This document shows positions 27,414-36,555 of a stretch of 64,000 nt of DNA, one piece after another. The translations under genes and the position numbers were made by a program. How positions within the stretch are numbered: the stretch's first letter is position 1; each line of letters opens with the position of its first letter. The notes below the pieces were generated by a model that searched no databases, was not told the DNA's origin, and saw nothing but the letters and a program-made list of their open reading frames with translations. Origin of the DNA: an uncultured Verrucomicrobia subdivision 3 bacterium. Lineage in GTDB: Bacteria; Verrucomicrobiota; Verrucomicrobiia; Limisphaerales; UBA11358. The stretch is from assembly GCA_903875465.1 (NCBI GenBank), contig CAIQWB010000099.1:1-64000 (forward strand), read 5' to 3'.

Positions 27414-27427
27414 TTTACAGATGTAGA
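27414..27427. promoter_or_regulatory. BlaI-type operator 2
   Basis: TTTACAGATGTAGA matches the same dyad with one mismatch in the outer bases. Its centre is 31 bases (about three helical turns) from operator 1, allowing two dimers on one face of the DNA. Confidence 0.65.
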
Positions 27428-27443
27428 TGTGAGATGAAAAGTT

Positions 27444-27473
27444 CCAAACTTCAACCTCCAACATCCAAAAGAA
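27444..27473. repeat. dispersed intergenic repeat fragment
   Basis: CCAAACTTCAACCTCCAACA with the following TCCAAAAGAA resembles the arm of the 10822-10920 element (CAAACTTCAACATCCAA) with a 7-base insertion. Only one arm is seen here. The rest of the gap to the gene end at 27575 holds nothing recognisable. Confidence 0.35.
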
Positions 27474-27574
27474 CGGCACCTATGACTACTCACCTATTCC
27501 ACATTGATTTCTAAAGACTGGCAAGCCCTTCAGTGGGCGGAGCGAACAAGGTGGAATGATCAAAGCCGCTTGGT

Positions 27575-29158
27575 TCAACAGGCCAGGTCCGCCTGGGACC
27601 ATTGGCCATCGAGGAGGCGCCACATTTTGCCGTTGGGATTTTGGTCCCGGAGCGACGCGGGCAGGCGGGCGGGACGGACGTTGTCGTAGCAAGCGAGCAT
27701 GGCAAAACGGCGCAGGGAGGCGGGGATGCCCACGGCGGTGAAGCCGGGATGGCCGGTGGCGGGGAAAGGTCCGCCGTGATTCATGGCGGGGCTGACGGCG
27801 ACGCCCGTGGGCATTTTGTCGTTGATCAAGCGACCAACGCGCCGGCGCAGTTGCGGGGCAATGGCCTCGTAAAGTTCGTCGTCGCTGCCTTTGGTATCGG
27901 AGTAGACGCCGCCGGTGAGATTGCCTTCGAGCTGTTCGAGCACTTCCACGAGCTGGGCTGGATCGCGAATAATGACGAAGAGCGAGGCGTTACCGAAGGC
28001 CTCGGTCTGCAATTGTTCCGGGGCCGCGAGAAATTCCTCGCCGCGCACCACCAGCAGAGTATTGGCGAAGCGGTAGCCGGGTTGTGAGACAGCTTCCCCG
28101 CCCGCGATCAGCTCGGCCCCGGCGGAACGCAGGGTGGCGAGGCTGGTTTGCAGGCCCTTGGCGACCCCGGCGGATAACAACGGGTTCACCGGGGCGGCGG
28201 TGAATTTGGCAGCCACCGCGCCGACAAAAGATTCGGTGGCTTCCCCGGCCATTAAAAGGACCAGACCAGGGTTGGTGCAAAACTGTCCGCTGGCCATCAG
28301 GCAACTGGTGGTGAATTCCTCGACGATTTTGGGCCCCCGCTCAGCCAGGGCGCCGGGTAAAATCACGACCGGGTTCAGGCTGGAGAGTTCCAGGTAGATG
28401 GGTTTGCCTGCGGCATCGGCCGCCGCCTTGAGCCGCAAACCGCCGGACCGGCTGCCGGTGAAACCCACCGCACCCAGGCGGCGATCGGCGACGAGGCGGA
28501 GGCCGTCGGCGGAGGCAATGTTATACAGCATTTGCACCGTGGCCGGCGGCAGGCCGGTTTCCAGTATAGCGGCGAGCGCCTCCTCGGCCAGCAGGCGGCT
28601 GGTGCCAGGATGGTTCGGGTGTGCCTTGGCGATCACAGGATTGCCCGCGGCAATGGCTGCGGCAAAGTCGCCGCCGGCCACGCCGTTGTAGGCGAACGGG
28701 AAGTTGTTGGGTCCAAACACCAGCACGGGGCCCACGGGTTCGAGCACCGAGCGCAGGTTGATTTTGGAGTCGATGGTGGGCAGTGCCCAGGAGCCTTCGC
28801 GGGCGGCGGCCGCGGCCAGGCGCAACTGGCCAGTGGTACGGGGGAGTTCCACCGAGGCCAGGCGGGGGCTCACGGGCAGGCCGGTTTCCGCATGGGCCAG
28901 AGCGACCAGTTCGCTGGCGCGCGCTTCGAGGCGCGTGGCATAAGCGTCTAAAAATTCGGCGTATTTTTCCACCGGCAGGGCGCGCAGTTGGCTGGCGGCA
29001 GCGGCGGCGGCGGTCAGGACGGCGTCGCAATCGTCCCAAGCACTGGTGGGATATTCCTCAGTGAGCGGCGTGCCGGTGGCGGGGTTTTCCGCAAAGAAAC
29101 TTCCGGCGGCGTGGGCCGCCTGCCAGTGACCGGCGATTAAAACGGGGTGTAAGGCCAT
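27575..29158 (-). CDS. aldehyde dehydrogenase, alpha-ketoglutarate semialdehyde dehydrogenase type (KGSADH)
   Basis: 527 residues, cytoplasmic. The order of motifs fits the KGSADH-III/2,5-dioxovalerate dehydrogenase subgroup: VLVFGPNNFPFAYN (cofactor side), AKAHPNHPGTS, GFTGSRSGG, ELSSLNPVVILPGAL with the general base Glu, and SGQFCTNPGLV with the catalytic Cys. The enzyme oxidises 2-oxoglutarate semialdehyde to 2-oxoglutarate, the last step of non-phosphorylative L-arabinose/D-xylose and of glucarate/galactarate catabolism. Its position beside arabinose- and galacturonate-releasing enzymes supports this. The usual dehydratase partners are not in the window. Confidence 0.88.
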   Translation of the reverse strand: MALHPVLIAGHWQAAHAAGSFFAENPATGTPLTEEYPTSAWDDCDAVLTAAAAAASQLRALPVEKYAEFLDAYATRLEARASELVALAHAETGLPVSPRLASVELPRTTGQLRLAAAAAREGSWALPTIDSKINLRSVLEPVGPVLVFGPNNFPFAYNGVAGGDFAAAIAAGNPVIAKAHPNHPGTSRLLAEEALAAILETGLPPATVQMLYNIASADGLRLVADRRLGAVGFTGSRSGGLRLKAAADAAGKPIYLELSSLNPVVILPGALAERGPKIVEEFTTSCLMASGQFCTNPGLVLLMAGEATESFVGAVAAKFTAAPVNPLLSAGVAKGLQTSLATLRSAGAELIAGGEAVSQPGYRFANTLLVVRGEEFLAAPEQLQTEAFGNASLFVIIRDPAQLVEVLEQLEGNLTGGVYSDTKGSDDELYEAIAPQLRRRVGRLINDKMPTGVAVSPAMNHGGPFPATGHPGFTAVGIPASLRRFAMLACYDNVRPARLPASLRDQNPNGKMWRLLDGQWSQADLAC

Positions 29159-29254
29159 AATTTATTCCATGCCAAACTAGCATGGTGGGGGCGGCGGTTC
29201 AATCACTGCCGCCGGGTCTTTTTAACCCTGGCGCAGCCAGCCCTGGGTTGCTGT

Positions 29255-30661
29255 TCAGGGAGGCGTGGTGGTCACCACCTGGGCAAAGCTCGTGGGATCC
29301 ACGCCAGCGGCGTCGATCAGCACAAACGGTGGCCGGGCGTCAGGCTTCAAGATGCTTAAGGTTACATTCGTCGTCATTATCCCGCGGGCATGCCGCAGGT
29401 AAATTCCATAGGCTGGCATGACCTTGCCGAACATCGTCATTTCGGGATAGGCCGCTGGTTTTTCCGCCAAAACCACGGCCGCATCGGCGGCGGTCCCGCC
29501 GCCGGGCAATTCGATTTGAATATTATCCAGAGTGAGATGTTCCACGGGATGACCGGGCAGCCCGTTGATCAACATGCCGATTTGTGTGACCCCAGTGGCC
29601 CGCACGTTCTTGATAGTCACGTCGCGCAGCAGACCCGCCGGTTTGGCCTGATCGCCTGCACGAAACACTTTCAGGCGCGCCCCCAGCCGGATGCTGATGG
29701 GCACGGTGATGCGGTCCATCGTGATGTCGTTGATCTTCACATCCGTCAGGTGCGCGCCATCCACTGAGTACAGGGCGATGCCGCTCAAATGCGTGTCGTG
29801 AATCTGGCAATGGCTGATGCGAATATGAATGAAGTCGCCGAGGGATTCGGTGCCCAGTTTGATGGCGTTGCAATGCGTTTGGAGTTCGCAATTGGTCGCC
29901 GTGATATCGTGACAGGGCAGGGGGCTGGTGGCCTTTAGGCACAGGGCGTCGTCGCCACTATTAATATGGCAATCTGCAATGCGGATCTGCCCACTCGAAT
30001 CCAAGTCAATCCCATCGTTATTGACCAGGCCCAGACTGCGAATGGTCACCTGGCTGACGACGGCCTGTTGTGATTGGAAAAAATTCATGGTCCAAGCCCC
30101 GGAATTGATTAGCTGGACACCCGAAACCGCAATGTTCTGGCACTTCACCCAGCGCACCAAAAAAGGGCGGATGGTGTAGTGAGTTTGCGCCGCTTTTACT
30201 TCAGCGCCCCGGCCGTCAATCGTACCCGTACCTTCGAGCCCCACATTCCGGACGCCGATGCCAGCAATCAGCGCATAGCCCATTGTTGAACCAGAGCCGT
30301 CAATAAACGGGTCCACATTGCGGTAGTCGGCGGCGTTGGTGCTGCCGAGCAGCACGGCGTCGGCATCCAGATGCAAAGTCACGTTGTCCTTGAGTTGGAG
30401 GGTGCCGGTCACATAGCGGCCGGCGGGAAAGTGCAGTGTCCCACCTCCCGACGCGCTGCACGTGTCTATGGCTTGTTGCAGGGCGGAGGTGTTCAGGGTC
30501 GTGCCATTCGCAATGATGCCAGTGCTGGGTAATTCCACCCGGGCGGCCGGTGCGGCGCTGAGCGTGGCCAGTAACAAACCACCCACCACGTGCGACTTTA
30601 ACCGATGTGCCCACGCCCCGGGCCGTGTCGGCACGGGCCGGTTTTGATTGAGCTCAAGCAT
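29255..30661 (-). CDS. GH28 polygalacturonase-like glycosidase, secreted
   Basis: 468 residues, with a signal-like segment at about 20-40. The right-handed beta-helix family GH28 is shown by the catalytic aspartates in NNDGIDLD (214-221) and NSGDDALCLK (GDD 236-238). The usual GHG..IGS block is replaced by THCNAIKLGTES, which keeps the histidine but changes its neighbours, so the linkage specificity may differ (exo-polygalacturonase, rhamnogalacturonase or xylogalacturonase). It lies 6 bases downstream of the GH-A clan gene and probably shares its transcript. Confidence 0.9.
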   Translation of the reverse strand: MLELNQNRPVPTRPGAWAHRLKSHVVGGLLLATLSAAPAARVELPSTGIIANGTTLNTSALQQAIDTCSASGGGTLHFPAGRYVTGTLQLKDNVTLHLDADAVLLGSTNAADYRNVDPFIDGSGSTMGYALIAGIGVRNVGLEGTGTIDGRGAEVKAAQTHYTIRPFLVRWVKCQNIAVSGVQLINSGAWTMNFFQSQQAVVSQVTIRSLGLVNNDGIDLDSSGQIRIADCHINSGDDALCLKATSPLPCHDITATNCELQTHCNAIKLGTESLGDFIHIRISHCQIHDTHLSGIALYSVDGAHLTDVKINDITMDRITVPISIRLGARLKVFRAGDQAKPAGLLRDVTIKNVRATGVTQIGMLINGLPGHPVEHLTLDNIQIELPGGGTAADAAVVLAEKPAAYPEMTMFGKVMPAYGIYLRHARGIMTTNVTLSILKPDARPPFVLIDAAGVDPTSFAQVVTTTPP

Positions 30662-30667
30662 AAGTCT

Positions 30668-32827
30668 TCAGGGCTGCCAGACGGCCCGATAGTACCTGAC
30701 CTGGCCGGCCATGGCATTGGTCACTATCAAAATGTTGCTGTTAAGCGTAACGGTTGAGAAGGTGGCCCACGTTTTCAGCTTGGTCGAATATTGCAGGGAG
30801 TAGGACACTCCGGGCTGGCCTGAAAGTTGGAAGACAAACTGCCCGGAAGGTGCCGGCTTAACGACGAGTTGCGGGCGTGCGGGTGCCAAGTTTAGCACCG
30901 TGGCGGAGTAAGGGAGGAATGGGTAGTTAAAATTAGTGCCCGCAAAACTGTAACTATTGGTGGCAAGGTCCTGGGCCAGTGCCGGGCCGTTGGTGCGGGC
31001 GGCTTCATCCTGGTCCATCCCATAACTGTAAATCGCGGCCAGGGTATTGGGCTGGTAGCCCGCCACGGCAATGCTGGCGTTCAAGACGGTGGCGGCACTT
31101 TTGTTAATAACCAGCAGCGACAGCGCTCCGTTGGTGCGTTTGACGGCGTACCCTGCCAGTAATTTATAATCGGAGGTGGCCTGGACCACCTGGTCGCCGC
31201 CCGCGGCGAAATGGGTCAGGAGTTTGGCGAGATAATATTTGGGATAGCGATTGGTCGGCGCGCCGAGATTATATACGATACCGCCATCCTGATAGAATAA
31301 GCCCGCAGCATTGGTGCGCCAACCGTAAAGTGCCGGGTCGGGATTGGACAGGCCGCCGCCATCGGGACCGTTGTTACGGGTGTCCCACCACAGTCTTGAA
31401 TTGAGCTCCGTTTGCAACACCTGGCCGAGGCTGTCCGCGTATAAGAGTCCGCCCACCAGACTCACGCTTTGGGCGTCGCCCGTGGTGCCATTTTCGGTGC
31501 ATTCCAGCGTGACATTGGTTCCGACACTGCCCAGATAATCGGTCACCATCTGCCGCAGACTGGCAACATCGGAAGCCCAGGTGGCGGACCAGAGCAGATT
31601 ATAAGTGTCGCCATCGGAGGGTGGGTATTTGTGTTCGATGAGGAAGTCTGGGGTGATGTGATTGCTGCGCAGATAGGTCAGCATCACTGGTGTCCAGCCA
31701 TTGTGAGTGACCCCGGTGCGGGGATTCACCACCGGATGATTGGTGTAATTGGACGTGCCATCCTCGGTGATGTCCGCCACCGCGCCAATTTTGATGTTGG
31801 GATCCACCGCCTTCATCTGGGCGTAATAATTGGTGAAGCGCATGGCATAGGTCCAAGGATCATGGGGCTGCCACGGCGGATTCGTATTATTATCGGTTTC
31901 CCAACTCCCGCCGACCTCGTTGCCGATCTCCCAGTATTTGAAGTTGCAGTGATTGGTCAGGTTAAACATCCGCACGCCAAAGGCAGCCTCACTGGCATCA
32001 CTGCTGCCATAGTTGCAGATGATGAAGGCCTGGGCCTGGGTGTTGGTGGCAAGTTTGATGAAATCGGGCGAAAACGAGCCCCAGTTGCGATTCCCCAAGC
32101 CGGGTTCGTTGGTCCAGTGATAGCCATCCCCCCAACTGCCACCCGGCCAACGCAGGCAGGGATTGCCGAGATCGTTCAGGAGGCTGACGCTGGTGGGCGA
32201 ATAGACATTGCCATCCCAGGCGACCTGGTTGATGCCAAACACGTTGGCATTTACTGTGCGCACGATTTGGGTTGAGTTGATACTGATATGCACCGTGGCG
32301 GGTGGCGCTTTGGCGGTAAGGGCGACGTCGTCCACATAAAAGGCCGCCTGGGTGGAACCGTTCCAATTGCAGAGGTAAAGGCTGGTGATGGTGCTGTTAG
32401 TGGCCACGCCCAGGCTGGTCAGGGAAAAAGTCCGCTGTTGCCAGGTATTGGCCACTGGTCGGGGGACGCTCACGAACAAGCCCGTTTCCCGGTTATTGGT
32501 CGCCACCAAGAATTGCAACTGCTGGCCGCCGCTGGTGCCGCCATGAATCCAGAAGGTAAGGTTGGTGTAGAGCGAAGCGTCCACGGCATCATGTACAAAC
32601 GACAAGCGTGACCACATTGGAACCGTTGTGGCCGCAATACAATTGCTGCCGGAATGGACGGGGGTGGCATTCTTGAAGTTTAGGCTCATGTTGTAGCCCC
32701 AGTTAGCCCAGCCATTGTTCAACTGGTCGGAATAAATCAATTGGTCATCATTGCCCCAAGCCGGGAGCGCAAGCACCACCAAGGCAGCCCAAAGCAAAGG
32801 CCCGCCGATGCGTTTGAATGAGTTCAT
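30668..32827 (-). CDS. GH-A clan glycosidase, GH51-like, probable alpha-L-arabinofuranosidase
   Basis: 719 residues from ATG 32827, chosen because a signal peptide (RIGGPLLWAALVVLALPAWG) follows at once; ATG 32872 is an alternative. Residues about 30-180 are a beta-sandwich carbohydrate-binding-like domain. The (beta/alpha)8 catalytic domain shows RWPGGSWGDGYHW, the acid/base block KYWEIGNEVGG and a likely nucleophile in LECTENG, as in clan GH-A alpha-L-arabinofuranosidases. A short C-terminal domain (SGQPGVSYSLQYSTKLKTW) is a module common in verrucomicrobial exported proteins. The exact GH family is uncertain (GH51, GH44-like or GH39-like). Confidence 0.75.
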   Translation of the reverse strand: MNSFKRIGGPLLWAALVVLALPAWGNDDQLIYSDQLNNGWANWGYNMSLNFKNATPVHSGSNCIAATTVPMWSRLSFVHDAVDASLYTNLTFWIHGGTSGGQQLQFLVATNNRETGLFVSVPRPVANTWQQRTFSLTSLGVATNSTITSLYLCNWNGSTQAAFYVDDVALTAKAPPATVHISINSTQIVRTVNANVFGINQVAWDGNVYSPTSVSLLNDLGNPCLRWPGGSWGDGYHWTNEPGLGNRNWGSFSPDFIKLATNTQAQAFIICNYGSSDASEAAFGVRMFNLTNHCNFKYWEIGNEVGGSWETDNNTNPPWQPHDPWTYAMRFTNYYAQMKAVDPNIKIGAVADITEDGTSNYTNHPVVNPRTGVTHNGWTPVMLTYLRSNHITPDFLIEHKYPPSDGDTYNLLWSATWASDVASLRQMVTDYLGSVGTNVTLECTENGTTGDAQSVSLVGGLLYADSLGQVLQTELNSRLWWDTRNNGPDGGGLSNPDPALYGWRTNAAGLFYQDGGIVYNLGAPTNRYPKYYLAKLLTHFAAGGDQVVQATSDYKLLAGYAVKRTNGALSLLVINKSAATVLNASIAVAGYQPNTLAAIYSYGMDQDEAARTNGPALAQDLATNSYSFAGTNFNYPFLPYSATVLNLAPARPQLVVKPAPSGQFVFQLSGQPGVSYSLQYSTKLKTWATFSTVTLNSNILIVTNAMAGQVRYYRAVWQP

Positions 32828-32950
32828 AAATGGGTACCCCCCAAGGATTATTCCGGTTGGTCCAGTCCGCATTTTTAATCTATCGCACCATCAATGCAAG
32901 TGCGGATTCGCCGGGCTAAAACCGCTCCCGACTCCCATAATTGCAAATGG

Positions 32951-32974
32951 GTGCCAGACTTGACAGTCAGGCAC
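32951..32974. promoter_or_regulatory. 24-bp dyad, candidate operator of the GntR regulator
   Basis: GTGCCAGACT (32951-32960) and AGTCAGGCAC (32965-32974) are reverse complements at 9 of 10 positions around TGAC. The dyad lies 24 bases upstream of the regulator start and within the gap shared with the divergent glycosidase gene. Confidence 0.5.
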
Positions 32975-32998
32975 GCCCGCCTCAATGATTTTGATGTC

Positions 32999-33766
32999 AT
33001 GACAAAGGTTTCGGTCAAAACTAAAGTGGTCGCCAAATCCACGGCCAGGGTAATTCGACCGAAATCCCCGGGTGTCCGGGCGGATTCCCTTGCAGCACTG
33101 GCCTATCGCGCAATCCGCAACCAAATCTTGCGGGGCGACCTGCCGGTGGGTGTTTCCTTGTCCCGGCGAAAACTGGCCGCCGAACTCCACATCAGCGTGC
33201 CGCCGGTCATGGAGGCGTTGCAACAATTGGAAAGCGAGGGCTTGGTGGAAAGTAAACCCCGGGTGGGCACCCGCGTGCGCATCCCCACCCGGCTCGATGT
33301 GGAGAATCGCTCCCTGCTGCGGGAAGCGCTGGAAATGCAGGCGGCGCGCCTGTTTGCCGAACGCGCCACTGCCGCCGAGAAAAAAGAACTGCTCTACCAG
33401 GGCCGGCAAGTGGACCAATTATATGCCGCTTACGAGGCGGACCGCCCCAACCGGGATTTTTTATTTGCCGTTCAGACCGACCACATGAATCTGCACCTGC
33501 GCATTGCCGAGTGCGCGCGCTGCCCGGTGTTGCGCGATGCCATCGAAAAGGAACAGGTGCTGGTTTTTAACTGGCTGTACGAAACGGCCGTGAAACGGCC
33601 CACCCTGGCCGCGGATTATCACACCCGGCTCACCCGCGCGCTGGCCACCGGCACGCCAGCCGCGGCCGCCGAGGCCATGCAACAGCACATCCGGCACGGG
33701 CTGCGTGAGGTGCTGGACGGACTAAGCCAGTTGGCGGCGACCAACACTGGCTGGCGCCAGGGCTAA
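32999..33766 (+). CDS. GntR family transcriptional regulator (FadR/FCD subgroup)
   Basis: 255 residues from ATG 32999; an upstream frame start at 32894 would translate the dyad. The winged helix is at about 30-95: LAYRAIRNQILRGDLPVG, LAAELHISVPPVMEALQQLESEGLV, RVGTRVR. The C-terminal helical domain resembles FCD (DHMNLHLRIAE, YHTRLTRALATG, MQQHIRHGLREV), which usually binds a small acid and a metal. Divergent placement from the pectin-degradation genes suggests that it controls them in response to a sugar acid. Confidence 0.88.
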   Translation: MTKVSVKTKVVAKSTARVIRPKSPGVRADSLAALAYRAIRNQILRGDLPVGVSLSRRKLAAELHISVPPVMEALQQLESEGLVESKPRVGTRVRIPTRLDVENRSLLREALEMQAARLFAERATAAEKKELLYQGRQVDQLYAAYEADRPNRDFLFAVQTDHMNLHLRIAECARCPVLRDAIEKEQVLVFNWLYETAVKRPTLAADYHTRLTRALATGTPAAAAEAMQQHIRHGLREVLDGLSQLAATNTGWRQG

Positions 33767-34578
33767 TGGTTGCCCCCGGCCGCCAGCAGTTGCCGGGCTT
33801 GGCCTTGCGCGTCGGCATCATCCGCATCCACGGGTCTGAGTCGGTCGCAGATGTGCCACTCCGCCAGGGCGAGCTGGCGTTCGCCGGTGGCGGCATAAAC
33901 TTTGGCCAGTTCAGCATGATGAATGATGCGCTGGGGAGCCAGGGCAATGGCCTTTTTAAAATTTTGGATGGCCTCCGCATTGCTGGCGGCGGGCAGCCCG
34001 CCGTAAACCAGTTTCACCAGCCCCTTGACCAAAAAATTCATGTTGGCCACCCCAACCTCCCAGCGGCCGAGCAGGTAATAACCCACGTCCTGCCGGGGGT
34101 CCAGGGCGATGGCCGTTTCACATTCGGTTTTGATGGCCCGGGACCAAATTACTTTCTGGGCGTTGGCCGCATAAGGAAAGTTTTTCACATAAGCAACGGC
34201 CACGCACAGATGGGCGGTGGGATTGGTGGGAGCTGCCTGGACGGCCAGTTGAGCGGTGGCCAGGGCCTGCAGCGCCAGTTTTTTTTGGAGTTCACCCGAA
34301 CTGGTTTGGTGCATCAGGTCGCAATAAGCCTTGGTCAATTGGCATAGTACCACCCCGTTGGTGCCGGCCAGTTGCTTCGCTTCGGTCAGGTATTTAAAGG
34401 CCCCCGGCCAGTCGGCGTGTTGGGCAGAATGGTTGCTTTGCACCAGCAAATTGGTAAACGCCCCGTCCTCCGCACGGGCCGTGATGGCGAGCAGCCCAAC
34501 CAGCCCTAACCAGACCGCGACCCACCAGCGGATTGGGACCTTGCACCGGTGAACTGCGCGGAGGTGAATCGCGTTCAT
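33763..34578 (-). CDS. exported TPR-like repeat protein
   Basis: 271 residues. A hydrophobic signal segment lies at about 18-36, and ITARAE gives a likely cleavage site. The mature part is all-helical with tetratricopeptide-like units (AIALDPRQDVGYYLLGRWEVGV, NFKKAIALAPQRIIHHAELAKVY), resembling RMDN-type TPR proteins. Such domains bind other proteins. The 3' ends of this gene and the GntR gene overlap by four bases. It follows the lipid operon on the same strand and may be its last member, but the link is only positional. Confidence 0.75.
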   Translation of the reverse strand: MNAIHLRAVHRCKVPIRWWVAVWLGLVGLLAITARAEDGAFTNLLVQSNHSAQHADWPGAFKYLTEAKQLAGTNGVVLCQLTKAYCDLMHQTSSGELQKKLALQALATAQLAVQAAPTNPTAHLCVAVAYVKNFPYAANAQKVIWSRAIKTECETAIALDPRQDVGYYLLGRWEVGVANMNFLVKGLVKLVYGGLPAASNAEAIQNFKKAIALAPQRIIHHAELAKVYAATGERQLALAEWHICDRLRPVDADDADAQGQARQLLAAGGNH

Positions 34579-34611
34579 AGCATGAACAGGTGACCGGTGA
34601 ATCCTGGGGAT

Positions 34612-35718
34612 TTATGAGTTTTTCCGCTGGAACAAGTAGTGCGAGACAAACCATTCCTCGCCTCCCCGATAACCCCAGAGCTCGGCACAGGCCATGTAAA
34701 ACACCCGCCAGTAAACCCACCAGCGGGTGGTGTTTTCCGCCCCATAGGTCTGGACGAATAGCGGGAGTATTTCCGCCTGATGCGCGTCCATGTTTTGCAG
34801 CCAGGCCTCGGCGGTCTTTTGGTAATGCGTGCCATTGACGCGCCAGTGATTTTCAATCGCGAGGTCCTTTTGAAAATACAATAAAAGATCGTCACTCGGC
34901 ATGATGCCACCGGTGAAAAAGTAGCGGGCCATCCAGTCCAACTCATCCCTCGCCGCAAAGTGATACGCATACTCGCGATGCGTGAAGATATGTACAAACA
35001 GGCGGCCTCCGGGTTTCAGCCACCCTGCAATATTGCCGAGGAGCCGCTCGTAGTTTTTCATGTGCTCGAACATTTCCACGGAGACCACCCGGTCGAAGGT
35101 TTCCCCGATGTCGAAGCGGTTCATGTCGCAGGTGATGATGCGCAGATTGGCAAGGCCACGCCGCCGCGCCTCGGCGTCAATGAATTCCTTTTGGCTGGCG
35201 GAGTTCGACACGCCAGTGATGCGGGCTTGGGGATAATGTTCCGCGAGCCACAGGGACAATGAACCCCAGCCGCAGCCCAATTCAAGAATCCGCTGGCCAT
35301 CCGCAATCTGCGCGCGCTCGCACGTCAGGCGCAGCATCGCCTCTTCCGCGGCATCGAGGGTGGTCACCCCGGCTGGCCACAGGCCGCTGCTATATTTTAA
35401 GCGCCGGCCCAGGCAGAGTTGGTAAAAGCGCGTGGGCACTTCGTAATGCTGCTCATTGGCCGCACGGGTTTCGATGGCAATCGGGCAGTGTTTGAGCTCC
35501 GCCACCATTTTTAACAGGTGGGCCTGCTGGAGTTCTGCCCCACCGCGGTTTTCCTCCCGCAAGCGTTCACGCAACAAGCGCCGAATCCCGAGGCGAATCA
35601 AGGCGTCGGGCAGCAGGTTGCGTTCGAGCCAGCGATCAAGCGCCAGGGTGGGCTTGGGCAGGGCCAGATGGTTGGTGGCGGGCACCGGACTCGTGGTGAG
35701 AGTTTGCTCTGGATTCAT
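34612..35718 (-). CDS. SAM-dependent methyltransferase of the cyclopropane-synthase superfamily
   Basis: 368 residues. The SAM-binding motif [20 protein letters not shown] (about 144-163) and the [17 protein letters not shown] block are those of CFAS-like enzymes, but the N terminus is shorter and lacks the usual lipid-binding domain. It is closer to the group that includes plant coclaurine N-methyltransferase-like proteins. In the operon it may add a methyl group to an unsaturated or modified acyl chain after the main CFA-type enzyme at 37415-38689. The substrate is unknown. Confidence 0.85.
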   Translation of the reverse strand: MNPEQTLTTSPVPATNHLALPKPTLALDRWLERNLLPDALIRLGIRRLLRERLREENRGGAELQQAHLLKMVAELKHCPIAIETRAANEQHYEVPTRFYQLCLGRRLKYSSGLWPAGVTTLDAAEEAMLRLTCERAQIADGQRILELGCGWGSLSLWLAEHYPQARITGVSNSASQKEFIDAEARRRGLANLRIITCDMNRFDIGETFDRVVSVEMFEHMKNYERLLGNIAGWLKPGGRLFVHIFTHREYAYHFAARDELDWMARYFFTGGIMPSDDLLLYFQKDLAIENHWRVNGTHYQKTAEAWLQNMDAHQAEILPLFVQTYGAENTTRWWVYWRVFYMACAELWGYRGGEEWFVSHYLFQRKNS

Positions 35719-35730
35719 AACAGGGTGATT

Positions 35731-36537
35731 TTAACGGGCTGATTTCTTAAACCACGGCACGAAGGCACTGGTGGTGCGCTGGTACTTTCGGTAGGCATCG
35801 CCCTTGCTTTTCACCGAGAGCGCTTCCGTCATGGGAATGCCGGTGACGCGCAGCAGAAAAAACAACATCAGTCCCGGGCAAACCACGGTAAAACAACCGC
35901 CCGGCGAGTCCCAGGCGAAGATGAAAAAGCCGACCCACACCAGCCATTCGAAAAAATAATTGGGATGCCGCGAGTAATACCACAAGCCGCGCTGGCAAAT
36001 CTTCCCGCGATTTTCTGGCCGGGCCTTGAATGCTTTCAATTGCGCATCGGCCAGACTCTCGCCGGCCAGCGCCACCATCCATACGGCCACTCCCGCCCAT
36101 TCGAGTGCAGTGATGCCTCGGCGGCCATTCAGGCAGGGAATCAGGAAAACCGTGGCGAGCGCGGCCAGCAGACCGGCTTGAAATTGGAAAAACCAAAACG
36201 TTTTCGACATTAAACGGGTCCCCCACTCCTTGCGCAATTGTGCATAGCGCACGTCCTCCTGGGGATGATGCGCCCGCACGCGCACAGCAATATGGACACC
36301 CAGGCGCAGGCTCCAAAGCCCGGCCATGCATGCCACCAGCAAGCGGCGCACAGGGTCGCCGTGCGCCAGAAGGGCAAAGCCGAGCGTAATGGGCAGGAAA
36401 CCAAAGGACCAGGCCACATCCACGATGCCTAAATTGTTAACGCGCAACGCCAGCACCCAAATGGCGATCATCAAACTCACCGCAAACCCCGTGGCCAGCA
36501 GCAGCAGAAATAGATATTGAGCCGTAAAGTAATTCAC
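35731..36537 (-). CDS. DUF1295 (steroid 5-alpha-reductase-like) membrane protein
   Basis: 268 residues with about six transmembrane segments. The DUF1295 signature is seen in VDVAWSFGFLPITLGFA, GVHIAVRVRAHHPQEDVRYAQLRKEWG, and the C-terminal ENRGKICQRGLWYYSRHPNYFFEW block typical of the ICMT/steroid-reductase fold that binds NADPH. In the mycobacterial sigK locus the corresponding gene (Rv0446c) has the same position relative to UfaA1. A reductase role on the modified lipid is a reasonable guess. Confidence 0.88.
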   Translation of the reverse strand: MNYFTAQYLFLLLLATGFAVSLMIAIWVLALRVNNLGIVDVAWSFGFLPITLGFALLAHGDPVRRLLVACMAGLWSLRLGVHIAVRVRAHHPQEDVRYAQLRKEWGTRLMSKTFWFFQFQAGLLAALATVFLIPCLNGRRGITALEWAGVAVWMVALAGESLADAQLKAFKARPENRGKICQRGLWYYSRHPNYFFEWLVWVGFFIFAWDSPGGCFTVVCPGLMLFFLLRVTGIPMTEALSVKSKGDAYRKYQRTTSAFVPWFKKSAR

Positions 36538-36555
36538 AAAATAAAGTGTTTTGGT

